Assembly (NCBI GenBank): GCA_958510825.1
Contig: OY294052.1
Span: forward strand, 10,251,816-10,315,815
Reading direction: 5' to 3'
DNA from: Brachypterus glaber
Taxonomy: Eukaryota > Arthropoda > Insecta > Coleoptera > Kateretidae
DNA: 64,000 bases
The notes under the pieces were generated by a model. That model ran no database searches, was not told the origin of the DNA, and saw only the letters and a list, made by a program, of their open reading frames with translations. The position numbers and the translations under genes were made by a program. Shown here in pieces: positions 34,775 through 45,606 of the stretch (the stretch's first letter is position 1; every line of letters begins with the position of its first letter).

Positions 34775-35363
34775 AAAACTAGAGGACCAGTACTATGTTA
34801 GAATATCAATGAAACATGCAAAGGAGTTTTTTGCCAAGTACTTAGCTTCCTGAGACAAACCCCAAGCCAAAGACAAGGGATTTCGTAATAAAATTTTTCA
34901 AAGAAAGTTATTTGGGTAAGTTGCTGATCTTGTATAATAAAAAAATGTTGGTGAAGTAATCAAAATAAGAAAACCTATTAAAAATAAACTTTTTTTTTGA
35001 TAAACAGGAATTCCTGGGTTAGGGGTGCGTGGATGGTTTTCTATTTGTCAGAGAAAAAAAAAAGAATTGAAAGCGAATGCTTTTCTGAAAATAGCAGCCA
35101 CAACTCTTCTTATGATGCATCTCTAGAGAACGCGCGCTTTTCACAATAGAAGCTTTTCTATCAAAAATGTCCTTGTTTTTTTATGCAGTGTCGGACTGGC
35201 AATTACAAATTTGATTGTCTGTTTTAGTTTTAAAATTACAATTTAAAATATCATAAAAACGCAAGAAAGCTCTATCGCCGCAGGCGAAAATTTTTATAAA
35301 TTTCACGCTTACACTCGAATAAAAAAACGTAAAAGGCCAAGCGCCGCAGGTAGTCTATTTTTA

Positions 35364-36200
35364 ACCGACTTCCAAAAAGGAGGAGGTTATTAATTCGACG
35401 TGTGACTTTGTTTTTTTATGTTTGTTCCCGCATAACTTTGTAACGAATGAACAGAATTTGATGAAACTTTTTGCAACTTAAAGAGGGCATTCATGAGGTG
35501 GTCCCGTTTCATTTTGACGCTTGCATAATGCCGGGTAAGCCGGATAATTAAGATAAATCTAATCATTTTAACGCAATTTCACTTAAAAACGGCTTAATTT
35601 GGTTCTATTACCAACCAAGAGAAATATCGGATAACTCGGATTAAGAGGTCACTCAAATATTACGGCACACTGAAAATCTTTTAAATGCCGCTAAACTTGA
35701 TTCTCTGGACCTGTAATATTAAAATACCAAGAAAAAATGATAAATTTTGTGATTTTACCATAAGGCGTTATTTGATTATTACTTAACGCTTAAAGTTTAA
35801 TAAGATTTTCTTCAGTATTTCGTTTAAAATAAGTTTGGTTGGACTCTTAGGCGCTGAAATAAATATATTTCTTTTATTTTTTAGAAATTTATTTTTAAGA
35901 TAATGTTAGTGCGTTGCGGCGTCAGCAGCTTGCCGAGATGACGTTACAAATCTACAAGTTCTGGGTCTCTAAAAAGTAAAAAATAAAAACTTTTCGCAAA
36001 AAAAAGTAAACCGTCTTCCATGTCTCTAAAAAGTAAAAAATAAAAAATACTTAAGTCGGTGCCAATTTCACAATAATAAAATAATAAAAAAATAATTGTT
36101 AGTAATTAATTTAGGGAATGGTGAAATTGGCACCGGTTTGAGTATTTTTTAGTTTTTACTTTTTAGAGACATAGAAGACTGTTCATTTTTTTTGCGAAAA
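35364..36200. mobile_element. CCGACTTCC element, in tandem unit 1
   Basis: Begins ACCGACTTCCAAAAAGGAGG and is absent from the corresponding place in unit 3. The last 150 bp form an inverted repeat: TCTCTAAAAAGTAAAAAATA and GTCGGTGCCAATTTCAC opposite GTGAAATTGGCACCG and ACTTTTTAGAGAC. Also found at 37315-38160 and 57266-58028. No transposase and no assigned class; the same opening motif is widespread in insect repeats as far as I recall. Confidence 0.82.
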
Positions 36201-37314
36201 GTTTTAATTTTAAAAGAGTGTTATAATTTAAAGATTGTTTCATATCAATTTTTACAATTTTTGCGTTGAAGTTTTAAGATATTTTATTCAAGCCTTGTTC
36301 CAATTCAAAACTTTACACATTTTGGGGTCCCTACAGCGGTAGCTACCCCCCTGGCTCACAGAGTGAAGCCTATATAATTATTAGCAGCTCCATTCTGGCC
36401 ATTCTCCAAACAAAATCGCATTAGTTTTTGCTATAATCCAGTATGTGGTTGTTGTTTATCCATAGCAACTGCTGATGTGCAAAATATTTTGATTGTGTCC
36501 CTTTTTTAGAATCTACTTTTTTTACAGGGTTAATAAGATTTTGTCCTGGTCCTGGTCCTCATCATCATCATCATCAGTAGATATAAATAACTGGTAAGAG
36601 CGAAAGTAGTTATCATTCTAGTTATCATTCTAATAAATTACATATATCGAATTAATTGGAAGCTTAATAAGTTTTTGCCACAACAAGTGGTACTGATTAC
36701 CAAAATAGTTAAAACTAGAGGATCTGTACTATTTTTTTTTTTGGTTGGAATTGATGTTAGAATATGAAATATGCAAAGGAGTTTTTTGCCAAGTACTTAG
36801 CTTCCTGAGACAAACCCCGAGCCAAAGACAAGGGATTTCGTAATATAAAAAAAGTTATTTGGGTAAGTTGCTGATCTTGTATAATAAAAAAATGTTGATG
36901 AAGTAATCAAAATAAGAAAACCTATTAAAAATATCCTTTATTTTTTGATAAACAGGAAATCCTGGGTGCGTGGATGGTTTTCTATTTGTCAGAGAAAAAA
37001 AAAAGAATTGAAAGCGAATGCTTTTCTGAAAATAGCAGCCACAACTCTTCTTATGATGCATCTCTAGAGAACGCGCGCTTTTCACAATAGAAGCTTTTCT
37101 ATCAAAAATGTCCTTGTTTTTTTATGCAGTGTCGGACTGGCAATTACAAATTTGATTGTCTGTTTTAGTTTTAAAATTACAATTTAAAATATCATAAAAA
37201 CGCAAGAAAGCTCTATCGCCGCAGGCGAAAATTTTTATAAATTTCACGCTTACACTCGAATAAAAAAACGTAAAAGGCCAAGCGCCGCAGGTAGTCTATT
37301 TTTAACCGACTTCC

Positions 37315-38160
37315 AAAAAGGAGGAGGTTATCAATTCGACGTGTGACTTTGTTTTTTTTATGTTTGTTCCCGCATAACTTTGTAACGAATGAACGGAATT
37401 TTATGAAACTTTTTGCAACTTAAAGAGGGCATTCATGAGGTGGTCCCGTTTCATTTTGAAGCTTGCATAATGCCGGGTAAGCCGGATAATTAAGATAAAT
37501 CTAATCATTTTAACGCAATTTCACTTAAAAACGGCTTAATTTGGTTCTATTACCAACCAAGAGAAATATCGGATAACTCGGATAAGCCGTATAACTTGAT
37601 TAAGAGGTCACTCAAATATTACGGCACACTGAAAATCTTTTAAATGCCGCTAAACTTGATTCTCTGGACCTGTAATATTAAAATACCAAGAAAAAATGAT
37701 AAATTTTGTGATTTTACCATAAGGCGTTATTTGATTATTACTTAACGCTTAAAGTTTAATAAGATTTTCTTCAGTATTTCGTTTAAAATAAGTTTGGTTG
37801 GACTCTTAGGCGCTGAAATAAATATATTTCTTTTATTTTTTAGAAATTTATTTTTAAGATAATGTTAGTGCGTTGCGGCGTCAGCAGCTTGCCGAGATGA
37901 CGTTACAAATCTACAAGTTCTGGGTCTCTAAAAAGTAAAAAATAAAAACTTTTCGCAAAAAAAAGTAAACCGTCTTCCATGTCTCTAAAAAGTAAAAAAT
38001 AAAAAATACTTAAGTCGGTGCCAATTTCACAATAATAAAATAATAAAAAAATAATTGTTAGTAATTAATTTAGGGAATGGTGAAATTGGCACCGGTTTGA
38101 GTATTTTTTAGTTTTTACTTTTTAGAGACATAGAAGACTGTTCATTTTTTTTGCGAAAAG
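37315..38160. mobile_element. CCGACTTCC element, in tandem unit 2
   Basis: Near-identical to the unit-1 copy, plus an extra AAGCCGTATAACTTG-type segment near 37585. It was copied with the unit, not inserted independently. Confidence 0.82.
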
Positions 38161-39699
38161 TTTTAATTTTAAAAGAGTGTTATAATTTAAAGATTGTTTC
38201 ATATCAATTTTTACAATTTTTGCGTTGAAGTTTTAAGATATTTTATTCAAGCCTTGTTCCAATTCAAAACATTACACATTTTGGGGTCCCTACAGCGGTA
38301 GCTACCCCCCTGGCTCACAGAGTGAAGCCTATATAATTATTAGCAGCTCCATTCTGGCCATTCTCCAAACAAAATCGCATTAGTTTTTGCTATAATCCAG
38401 TATGTGGTTGTTGTTTATCCATAGCAACTGCTGATGTGCAAAATATTTTGATTGTGTCCCTTTTTTAGAATCTACTTTTTTTACAGGGTTAATAAGATTT
38501 TGTCCTGGTCCTGGTCCTGGTCCTCATCATCATCATCATCAGTAGATATAAATAACTGGTAAGAGCGAAAGTAGTTATCATTCTAGTTATCATTCTAATA
38601 AATTACATATATCGAATTAATTGGAAGCTTAATAAGTTTTTGCCACAACAAGTGGTACTGATTACCAAAATAGTTAAAACTAGAGGACCTGTAATATTTT
38701 TTTTTTGGTTGGAATTGATGTTAGAATATGAAATATGCAAAGGAGTTTTTTACCAAGTACTTAGCTTCCTGAGACAAACCCCGAGCCAAAGACAAGGGAT
38801 TTCGTAATATAAAAAAAGTTATTTGGGTAAGTTGCTGATCTTGTATAATAAAAAAATGTTGATGAAGTAATCAAAATAAGAAAACCTATTAAAAATATCC
38901 TTTATTTTTTGATAAACAGGAAATCCTGGGTGCGTGGATGGTTTTCTATTTGTCAGAGAAAAAAAAAGAATTGAAAGCGAATTCTTTTCTGAAAATAGCA
39001 GCCACAACTCTTCTTATGATGCATCTCTAGAGAACGCGCGCTTTTCACAATAGAAGCTTTTCTATCAAAAAAGTCCTTGTTTTTTTATGCAGTGTCGGAC
39101 TGGCAATTATAAATTTGATTGTCTGTTTTAGTTTTAAAATTACAATTTAAAATATCATAAAAATGCAAGAAAGCTCTATCGTCGCAGGCGAATAAAATAA
39201 AAAAAAAGGTAAAAAGCGTAGGGCTGCAGGGGAAATTTTTTACAATTTAAATGGTCTGTTTTAATTTTAAAACAGTGTTACAATTTCAAATTTCATAAAA
39301 CTTGCTACAGCGGTAGCCAGCCACCTGGCTCACAGGGTGAAGCCTATATAATTATTAGCAGCTCCATTCTGGCCATTCTCCAAACAAAATCGCATTAGTT
39401 TTTGCTATAATCCACTATGTGGTTTGTTGTTTATCCATAGCAACTGCTGATGTGCAAAATATTTTGATTGTGTCCCTTTTTTAGAATCTACTTTTTTTAC
39501 AGGGTTAACAAGATTTTGTCCTGGTCCTGGTCCTGGTCCTCATCATCATCATCATCATCAGTAGAAATAAATAACTGGTAAGAGCGAAAGTAGTTATCAT
39601 TCTAGTTATCATTCCAATAAATTACATATATCGAATTAATTGGAAGCTTAATAAGTTTTTGCCACAACAAGTGGTACTGATTACCAAAATAGTTAAAAC

Positions 39700-40451
39700 A
39701 CAGTGTTCCTAGCATGTTATACTCATAAGTGAAGTATCGTTTCTTCACTAACCCCACACTTTCTGCGGTTAGGACTCGGCCTAATCTTAATAGTATTTAA
39801 ATAATGTATTGTCCATTCCTAAAGTGGAGTAAAATATTTTAAAAATAAAACAAAACTTCAAGTTTTCTCCACAATTTTTTAATTTATTTTTGGCTACATA
39901 TGTTTCATCCCTAATAATTGTGGAACATCTTCAGGCCATATACTGGAAATAGTGAATAGAAAGACAATCTGAGTAAAAATATGGATTAAAATTTAAATAA
40001 AAACATTTTGAGTTTATGTTTATCTACCTAAAAAAACTGTCAACAAGTTGCAACATCAGTTGTAAATCATTAAAATAAACGTTCACAAAACTACTAGACA
40101 TCATTATTCGTCATTAACACTAATAAATAACAATAAAATAAAAAATAACAATTTTTAAAAATATATGCATTATTCTGTCAAATTAAAGCGGGTTACTTAA
40201 ATTTACAGAAAACTACCTTATCGACGGAAATAATAGTATTTGTTTAAAGGACAATGTCCCTGGTCCTGGTCCTACGGTAAAAACTTTGTGTTGCTGACTT
40301 TTATTAGAAATAACTTTTATTTGTTGTATACCAGTTTTTTTGTGAGGGAGCCTACACTTAAGCAGCTGCAGTTTATGCTCTTATACGAATAACTGTATGC
40401 TCTTTAAATAATCAAAAAATTGAGAAGGGCATGCCTATGCTTAGGTGCTAT
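39700..40451. other. no gene; possible retroelement 3' fragment
   Basis: GGCTACATATGTTTCATCCC followed by CATCTTCAGGCC (about 39890-39940) resembles motifs common at retroelement ends. TCCCTGGTCCTGGTCC near 40256 echoes the tandem-unit microsatellite. Otherwise AT-rich. Confidence 0.4.
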
Positions 40452-40705
40452 CAACGAACTAACAACTCTTCACTGTAGAATACGCATACCGTTAATATAA
40501 AGTATCGCCAACATCTCGGTTTGTTTTTAAACAAATAGTAGGTATATTCAGGCCTGAACAATAACAATTACCAGTAACTGTTATTGTTGTCTCTGTTAGA
40601 ACAGAGCTGTGCGAGTAAGACAGACAAATGTATATATTGGCTTCGTTTTTGTCAGTTTTTACAAATGAAATGCATATTCTAGAGAGGAGAGTTATTAGTT
40701 CGTTG
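40452..40705 (-). mobile_element. hAT-like MITE (CAACGAAC family), copy 4
   Basis: 254 bp, inverted relative to copies 1-3, in a perfect 8-bp duplication GGTGCTAT (40444-40451, 40706-40713). Confidence 0.93.
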
Positions 40706-40713
40706 GGTGCTAT

Positions 40714-41404
40714 ACATAGCTATGGAAAGAAAGTAAAGGATAGCAATATCTAGAATTCACCTTAAGGTAAAAAGTAAGTTAGTAAGTAGTAAAAAAAACG
40801 GCAATTTCAGTTGTTTAACAACGACCACGAGAATGCAGATCGTTGTTACATTTAAGACCCCAAATCACTGCTTATGTATCTTAACGATAAACTAGCCGAC
40901 CAGGCCAGTCCCATGCTGTTTGTATGACTTTTAGATTTTCTTCTGCATATAGCTGAAAAGAACAAAGCTCATTCTAAAAGCTTTTGCGTTACTCAGTTCC
41001 GATACTGACTATAATAATGCCCGTTTTATACCGACTATAATAACGCCCGTTTTATATTATGGTCGTATTCAAATACTTTGTTTTATTTTATGCAGAATTT
41101 ATTTTCGTTTCTCAAATAGTATGGTATATAATACATTGTGCAAAGCTTCGTTTGTTTCTTTTCTTTCGTGCTATGCCTAGTATGTACACATTGTTTTGTT
41201 TTTATTCATAACGCAGTGGCGTTTAATAATTATTCAAAAAACTAATGCTCGCAACCGAGCTTTTTAATTAAATGTATGAAGCTTGCTTTCAGAAAAAAAT
41301 AAATAATATTAAATTTTGTCATTAATATAAAAATATCTTAGTCTAAGAATATCATTCTAGAGGATTATCATTATATTACTCAAAATTTAAAACGCAGTTT
41401 ATAT
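40714..41404. other. no gene; short tandem duplication
   Basis: Two units of about 26 bp with GACTATAATAAYGCCCGTTT (about 41007-41055). Otherwise AT-rich. Confidence 0.5.
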
Positions 41405-41412
41405 GTACAGGT

Positions 41413-41553
41413 TAACGAACTAACAACTCTTCTATCTAGAATACGCATACCGTTAATATAAAGTATCGCCAACATCTCGGTTTGTTTGTAAACAAATAGT
41501 AGGTTTTTACAAATGAAATGCCTATTCTAGGAAGAAGAGTTATTAGTTCGTTG
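41413..41553 (-). mobile_element. hAT-like MITE copy 5, internally deleted
   Basis: 141 bp. Both termini (first base T instead of C) and a perfect 8-bp duplication GTACAGGT (41405-41412, 41554-41561) are kept, but about 110 bp of interior is missing. Intact ends and duplication show it moved as a short derivative or was deleted after insertion. Confidence 0.92.
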
Positions 41554-41654
41554 GTACAGGTGCTTATATGACTTTTTAACATACCTGATCTAGTAACAAG
41601 ATGTTCGATGAAGTACAAAAAGAAGAGTTCCCATAGTATTGTATACTATTAGAA

Positions 41655-42955
41655 GAACCTTCTAATAGTCGAAGAGCTGGTGACCATTTTTATTTCATTA
41701 TTTTCTCCCGGCTGTATTTTATATTGTATATGTCTTTTATATTGTATATGTCTTAAAGTACATTGAAATTAAGCTATTTGCAAATTGCTAGGCTCTGGAT
41801 CCGGTTCACTGGGCGGCTAGAAGCTCCAAAAGCTGTGGCAATAAGCTATCAATAAATCTATTTTTAACTTGCTTAGTCATGTACATTACATTTATTACAT
41901 TCAGATTAAGCTATTTTTATAGAACAGTCTTTAAAAAGTGACTTTGACATATGTAATACTCAATGTTTTAAAGAAATGAGAATTTATGAAATGAAATTTT
42001 GATTAAATGAAAATTATTTCGACTTTTTAGTATATGAGAACCTTTTTAAAGTCATTTTTTACCCCTTGGCCCGCTGAATAATTGTGTAGAACTGTGAAAA
42101 TAGACTAATCCAAATGTAATAAATGTAATGTATTCGACTCGGTAAGTTAAATAGTATATTGATTTACTAAGAGGAAAAGTGAAGCTTTTTTTTACTAGTC
42201 TGTAGAATTTACGGACTACACGAAGCGGAAGTCCGGAAACTACAGACGAGTAAAAAAAAGCACTTTTCCTCTGAGTGAAACATACTATTTTTTCTTCAAG
42301 CATCCTATATATTTTTTTTATATTAATTTTTGAATTTAATTTATTCAGTAATAATGTATATTTTTTTTATTAAAAAAGGTCAATAAAACGCTTTCGAAAT
42401 AAACTTAAACCTTCCTTAGCTCATTTTAAATTTTTTTCGTAGGCTAAATCGTACACTTTTCGCGATTTCGATGGTAACTTGTCTAATGTAGGCAATTTCG
42501 GAGAGATTTGTAGGTGTATAAACCATATACTCTTCTTCAATTATTTTTAATCAATTTCACACAAGGTCTTTGCACAGAATCTCGAGTCAACCACCTGTTT
42601 ACATAATAAACAGTTTAAAGTATGGCTGTCATCAAAGTTAAAGAGTGCTGCCACCAGTGGTGGTTTTGCTAACTAACGTTTTTTACGGCGTACAACAATA
42701 AACTCATTTTTTTAGTGTAAAAAAATAGATCACTTCTAACTAGTGTGTTCAGTTATAAAATATGAACATTTTAGTACGCTTGAAGAAAACATATACTTTT
42801 CGTATTCCCCATTTCACCACCTCTTTGGAGCTTCTAGCACCCTATTTAGGACCTGGCGATTGACAAATAGCTTAATTTGAATGTACTTTAAGACTTATAT
42901 AAAATACAGCCGGGAGAAAATAATGGAATAAAAATGGCCACCAGCTCTTAGAATA
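41655..42955. mobile_element. 1.3-kb foldback element with nested repeat
   Basis: The left arm (41655-41835) and right arm (about 42830-42955) are inverted copies: TATTTTCTCCCGGCTGTATT opposite AATACAGCCGGGAGAAAATA; AGTACATTGAAATTAAGCTA opposite TAGCTTAATTTGAATGTACT; GGCTAGAAGCTCC opposite GGAGCTTCTAGC. The interior is largely the unit shared with 60008-60628, probably inserted into it. Confidence 0.82.
42150..42795. repeat. repeat shared with 60008-60628
   Basis: A hairpin (42175-42285, arms AGAGGAAAAGTGAAGCTTTT and complement) is followed by TTTTTTCTTCAAGC, about 480 bp of conserved sequence and GTACGCTTGAAGAAAA. The inverted TTCTTCAAGC ends suggest a DNA element adjoining the hairpin. The hairpin here is 32 bp longer at its tip than in the 60-kb copy. 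Confidence 0.82.
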
Positions 42956-43302
42956 TAATGCAACTATTCAATTAAACCATTTATTGGACTTTAAAAGTTA
43001 AATCATTTTCAAGCTTTTAGAAGAGTTTTCTCTTCAACTACACTATTTAGTTACACGTAGAAATAGTTATGCTTATTTAAAAAGTTGCAAAGCTAAAATT
43101 GGGTTATACTTCTTTAGAAAGGTCGTTATGGTTAGATTACCTTGAATTTTATTATGGATGGACTATCCAGGATGGTGACTTTAATCGAATTCGTAAAATG
43201 CTTCACGTTCCAAAGAATACCCTTTAGATTTCCTTCTTTTATTTAAATTACTTGGCCTCCAATTAGAGGACCTGTAAGATATTAGCTGTCTAGCTTGGAC
43301 AT

Positions 43303-44286
43303 TAGGGTGGGCCGTTCCTATATAGGTGTTTTATTTTTTTAAATTTGAAAATCCAATGGGAGGGGGGGGGGAAGATGCGCATATTTTATTTCATTTATTT
43401 TTTTTTAATTTTTGTGTCCTACACAAAGGTGTACATTTTGTAACTTTTAGGAAAAATAAAAATAAGAAAAGTTAATAAGAAAAATGTAAAAATTGTTTTA
43501 TTGCAAAACAAATAAGTTTTACAACCGAAAATAACATTTACAAACATCATAAGCCACTCTATATTCTGCTTTGTGGTGGAAGTGAGGCGTAATTTCATGT
43601 GAATTAACTTTTATGCAAATAACCCCAAAAATAAAAAAATATGTGGGCAAATAGATAATTGTATAAGCTTTAAAATGATGTATCACACGACCCCCCTTTC
43701 TGTTTAAAAAAAATCCCCCCTTGCCCCCTGTCTCCAAACATATACCATATATACCAAATATATACCAAAAAAATATTTGGGTTAGGTTATATATGTGTTC
43801 CAAATTTAAAAAGTTGATATCTTAAGCCGTTCAAAAGTTAAAGGAGGAGAGACGGACTTTTGACACGCTACAGCGTGTCAAAAGTCCGTCACAGCGCGAT
43901 GTGTATGCATTAAAAATGTGAAGAAATACGATATTTTCATATGAATTATACCGAATCTGGAGGTGTATTTGCAGGACTTTTTTTTAAAACAATTTTTTAA
44001 CAATTTAAATCTTCAAAAGTAATTTGAATAAATAATTAATAATAATTGATTTGATGTTAATTTATTTTGACACAATAAATTTAGGTTGGGCATTTCTAAT
44101 TTTTGGAATAAAAAAGATCTAAATTCGTTAAATCTTATTAATATTGAATAAAAATAAGATAATAAGACATAAAAATTGCCTTAATTCTGCATTTTAGTTG
44201 ATATTTTGTTATAAAATTACATTATCAAGCTTGTTATATCAAAGAAATAGAAAACTGGTATTTATTCAATTTTTCGGCCCACCCTA
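43303..44286. mobile_element. hAT-like non-autonomous element, 984 bp
   Basis: 12-bp perfect inverted ends TAGGGTGGGCCG inside a perfect 8-bp duplication TTGGACAT (43295-43302, 44287-44294). The ends fit hAT. No transposase; inside it is one arm of the mariner-type family (about 43626-43862). Confidence 0.93.
43626..43892. repeat. mariner-type arm and TIR head-to-head hairpin
   Basis: ATATGTGGGCAAATAGATAA through TTAAAGGAGGAGAGACGGAC matches the right arm of 12068-12724. It ends in GACGGACTTTTGACACGC, TA, then GCGTGTCAAAAGTCCGTC (43852-43892): two TIR ends meeting head to head. The left arm of this element is absent. Confidence 0.8.
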
Positions 44287-44577
44287 TTGGACATAGTTAC
44301 TCTTTTGAAAGTCGAGCAAGTTCCAGATAGAATTGATCCCCTTGAGGGCGAACTGAATAGAGCACTGCTGGGAAAGCATTTAAATCTAATAAAAATTTAA
44401 AATTCTGTTTCTAAAATTTAATGCACATAATATAATTTAGAATTTTTTTTATAAATCTCAAGGACACAAGAATTTTAGACTAAGTTTTTAATTTTATTAT
44501 TTAGGCACATACGGTATACCGTAAATTGATGAATACATCAATTTTTAATTCTGATTTCGAAAATATTTTTGTTACAT

Positions 44578-44656
44578 TAGGGTGGACCTTATATTTTTAA
44601 TAAGATTTCAACTCCTTTCAATTTTTTACTTAGGTATAAAAAAAAGGTCCACTCTA
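44578..44656. mobile_element. 79-bp mini-MITE (TAGGGTGGACC ends)
   Basis: TAGGGTGGACCTTATATTTTT at the left opposes the complement of AAAAAAAGGTCCACTCTA at the right. Ends resemble those of 43303-44286 but no duplication is evident. Confidence 0.6.
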
Positions 44657-45606
44657 GTACACCATGCACAGGCAAAGATTATGAATTTTCAAGTTTTAAG
44701 CATAACCAAAGTATATTTAAAATGTATTCTATATACAGTGCGGTCCAAAAGTCACCCCCCTCCTTTTAACTTTTGAACGAGTTGAGATATCGACTTCAAA
44801 TTTAGAACTCTTAAATAAGACAACTTAAACTATCTTTTAGCATATATTTGATATTTTCAGCTCTTAAAATGTGGACAGGGGGGCATGGGGGACATTTTTT
44901 TAAATGGAAAGGTGATACATCATTTTAAAGCTTATAAAATTCCCTATTTAAACTAACATTTTTAAGTTTTTTTAAAAATGTTTTTTAAGGTTTTGATTTT
45001 TCAATTTTTTGTGCTAAAACATTTTTTAAGTTTTTTTTTTATAAATTTTTATTTATGTCAACTAAAATTAGTTTAACCCGACATGGTCACACCTCCAAAT
45101 AATTACGTAATGGTCACACGGGGTCCCCCAGACCCCAAGCAAAAAACAATTTGTTATTTTTGTTTTTTCGATTGTCCGTATAAATAATCTTTCCAGAAAG
45201 TAAGTTTAAGACTTCCTTTTCATAATCCCGTCGTTTGTTTTAAATGTTTTTAAATTTTTTATGTAAATATAAGACTTTTAAATTTTTTTTCGAAAATTTT
45301 GGCATTTTTCAGTTAAAAAATTCCACAGGCTTTATTTTTTAAGATAAAGCAATAGTTCCAAACAGGTTTTCTTCGTGAAGCGATTCACTATCAAGAAAAA
45401 ATTTGTGCTATACTGAATTGTGAAAAAAGTATATTTATTCGGATGTCTGAAGTTGACTATTTCGGCAAATTTGTGAATCGAAAGAAAGAAGTGGGTAATG
45501 TAGGTTATACAGTAAATAAAGTATTTTTATTGAGAAAGTAAACTTATTTCGTGTTTATTTATGCATTACATAGTATTTTACATAGGAAAAAAATAGATGA
45601 CAAAAG

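Larger units (their letters stand above)
34775..39699. repeat. three tandem copies of a 1.94-kb unit
   Basis: Units start with AAAACTAGAGGA at 34775, 36711 and 38676 (lengths about 1936, 1965 and 1024). Units 1 and 2 are nearly identical. Unit 3 is shorter because it lacks the CCGACTTCC element. Each carries a short variable run of TCCTGG followed by TCA/CAT repeats (about 36548, 38502, 39518), with 2, 3 and 3 TCCTGG steps. No coding content; frames of 62-76 codons in two units are repeats of one another. Confidence 0.93.

Noticed and set aside
36855..39007. Frames of 62-76 codons in two tandem units
   Set aside because: Identical because the units are duplicated; not kept in the first unit and no family.
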